64,000 bases of DNA from Triatoma infestans (Eukaryota > Arthropoda > Insecta > Hemiptera > Reduviidae), in contig JAAEAF010014380.1 in NCBI GenBank assembly GCA_011037195.1, positions 1-64,000 on the forward strand, given 5' to 3'. The translations under genes were made by a program, and so were the position numbers. Position 1 is the first letter of the stretch. Every line of letters begins with the position of its first letter. Under the pieces are notes generated by a model. The model was not told the DNA's origin. It saw nothing but the letters and a program-made list of their open reading frames with translations, and searched no databases. Shown here in pieces: positions 56,301 through 59,300 of the stretch.

Positions 56301-59300
56301 CACTGAGCTCCTCGTCCGCATACTACTCCACTACAAGCTGAAATGAAATGAAACGTTAAAATAATAATAATAAATTATATTTTAAAAAAATGGAACTAAA
56401 ATTCTTACGAGATACACAATCTCCATTCGGCGATTCCACATATCCAGTAAAACAGCGGCACCATGCTGCGTGATTTTCAGATTCACAATATGCATTCCGG
56501 CCACACGGTAACAAATTACAAGGATTTAAACAGGAGCCATGCACACAGGCTAGTTGCCCAGGACAATCATTATCCTTTAAACACTCAGTTTTCCCAACAA
56601 TTACTCCTGTACCTGTTTGAACAAAGCAACTTGATTAAACTAATAAATCCTTAAAATTAAAAAAAAAAAACATTCATATTATAACAATAATCATACATCC
56701 AGTGTGATAAGGATTTCCTTGAGTTCCTGCAGGACATAAACATTTAAAATTTCCCCTTTGATTGACGCATTTTGCACCGACAGCACAAGGATTCTTTTCA
56801 CATTCATCAATATCCACACATCCTCCAGTATTGGGGTCTTCTTTATAACCAGCAGAGCAGAGACATTTCGGAGGATCGCTTGGTGTACATTTTGAATTTA
56901 TACCGCAGATAAATCTGTCACAAGGATCTGCAGAAAAACATTTCATGTTAGTCTAATCTCATAAAATAAGTGTCATTTTCATGTATAAGTAGGATAATTA
57001 TTTTCAGGATTGGACAAATTTCACACATACTTTTACATCTGTGACCATCTGCAGAATCAGTATAGAAAGGAGGAGGGCATACGCATTCTCCGGGTTGTAC
57101 GCATTTTTCATTAGGACCACATTCTAAATCGTTTAGACACTGAACTTGGCTTGGGCTGCACAATTTGTACGGGTCTCCTTCATAGCCTTTTGGACAGAAA
57201 CATTCAAAAGAACCATGGGTGTTAACGCACTGGGCATCATAGCCACAAATGCCAGTCTCCTTGCATTCATCAACATCTACAAATAAAAAATAACAGGTTA
57301 TCAAATGTTTATTTCCTACAACTTTTATTCATTAATTCCATTAAAAGAAAATTATAATTCCCGGTAAGTGAAAAGTACCTTGGCAAATTCCCTTGACATC
57401 AGGTTCTAAACCTTTAGGACAGGCGCAATAGCTGACTCCACCAGAAATTGTAACACAATCGGCTTCACCGGGACATTTACCATCTTTCGTGCATTCCGCA
57501 AGTACACACTCATTGTTTACAATTCTGTAAGGCGGTCTGCAGCGACATTCGTTAGTGTTGCACTCTGTGGGGGAATTTGAAAGCATCTACTTAAGGCTAT
57601 TCTTCATAGGGAAATAACTTATTTAAACTTGTACTTTATAATGGACATTACCTTCGCATAAATTGTACGGATTGCCATGAAATCCGCTCGGACATGAACA
57701 TTCATAACTTCCTGGCAAATTTTTGCAAACAGCGTTCGTGCCGCAAGGTATTTTGTCTCCTAGAGGTTCATTACATTCATCTACATCAACACAAGCACCT
57801 CTACCGTTCCTCGCATAACCTGATGGACATATACATGCATTGGCTCCAAGAGCTGGATCTGTTACACAAATTTCTTGGTCTGGACATGGTTTCGTTTCAC
57901 CGCAGGAATCAGCATTTCTCAAACTTGAACAGCCTTCCCTAAAATTTCAAAATAATCATAATTTAGAAAATTAATGAAGGAACAGAGGTTTTGAGACATG
58001 ATGTTTCACTAACAGAAAATACTAACCTATAGGGATCGCCTGCAGATCCTCTCGGGCATTGGCAGGTATAACCGCCAGCGGTATTATGACAGGCAGCTCC
58101 TTTGGCGCATGGTTGTGTCTGGTTGCATTCATCAATATCTGTACATCCGCTTACAGTTCCTGTATAACCGGCTGAACAAAGACATTGCGCCTTCGCTCCT
58201 AGCAGCATACATTCTGCATTTGGTCCGCATGATATGGTTTCACAGGGATCTATTTTCAAGAATTATAAGAAATTTTTAAAATACTGAATTCGTAACAAAT
58301 CATATAAAGAATTAAAAAAACAACAAAACATACGTCTGCAATCATTTCCAATGTTAGGTTCTGGGCAGAAACAACGTTCCTGTTGATCGCAAATAGAATT
58401 GCCTGGACAATCATCATCACGGTTACATGTAACTACGCTTATACATTTAACAGATGGATCTGGGTCAGGCGCTGTTCCCGGTGGGCATGTACATTTATAT
58501 GAACCTTCTGTATTCGTACAGATAGCTCCTTCACCACAATGTCCTCCATTACTGCATTCATCTATGTCTGAAATTTTAAATTAACAATTTAAATTTATAT
58601 AATTGAAAGTTAAGTATTAGTTGATTGACGCAGAAGATATAGGTCCCAGTTTACAAAAGAATCATTGTTTAAAGGAAGTTTTGATTGTTCTCCAAGTTTT
58701 CCGTGAAGAGGCTTCTTCAGAGCTTCAGTTTAATAAATATAGAATCAGAAATATGCAAAATTACTCTCACGTACTGGACATAAAGATGGTGTCTGCGTAA
58801 AAGAAATGGCTAAAATGCCAAACATGCTAAAATACACTGTTACCTAGGAGATCTATGTAAGAGTATGCGTTTCAGTGTAGTACTGAACTAAAGTTTGGCT
58901 TTTTTTTTGTCTTTGTTTCTGTTTTGGAGAAATGACCCACCGCTCTGCTACCTTAACGGTCTATTGTACCGTGCCCCTTGGCTGGCCAGCAACACCTCCA
59001 CACACATAAGGCTCCTTAGGAACCTTAATATTCTGGAGGGCTATTGAGAGGATGTATTCTTCTCATCTTCTTGGTAACTTCCCAGGCTCCTAAATCTTCT
59101 CTCGGACAGCCTCGCAGTCCGTTAGGAGATGTATCGGAGTTTTCTCCGCCTCCTCCTTCCCAGCAGAACCTGCACGTACCGTCCATCCTCTCCAAGTCCA
59201 CCCTCTTAGATGTTCTGTCTACAGTGCCAATGCATGCCTCCGATCTTTATTGGTTGTAATCTCCCAAGCAGATCTTTGCCTGCCTCAGTCCCGGAAGGGA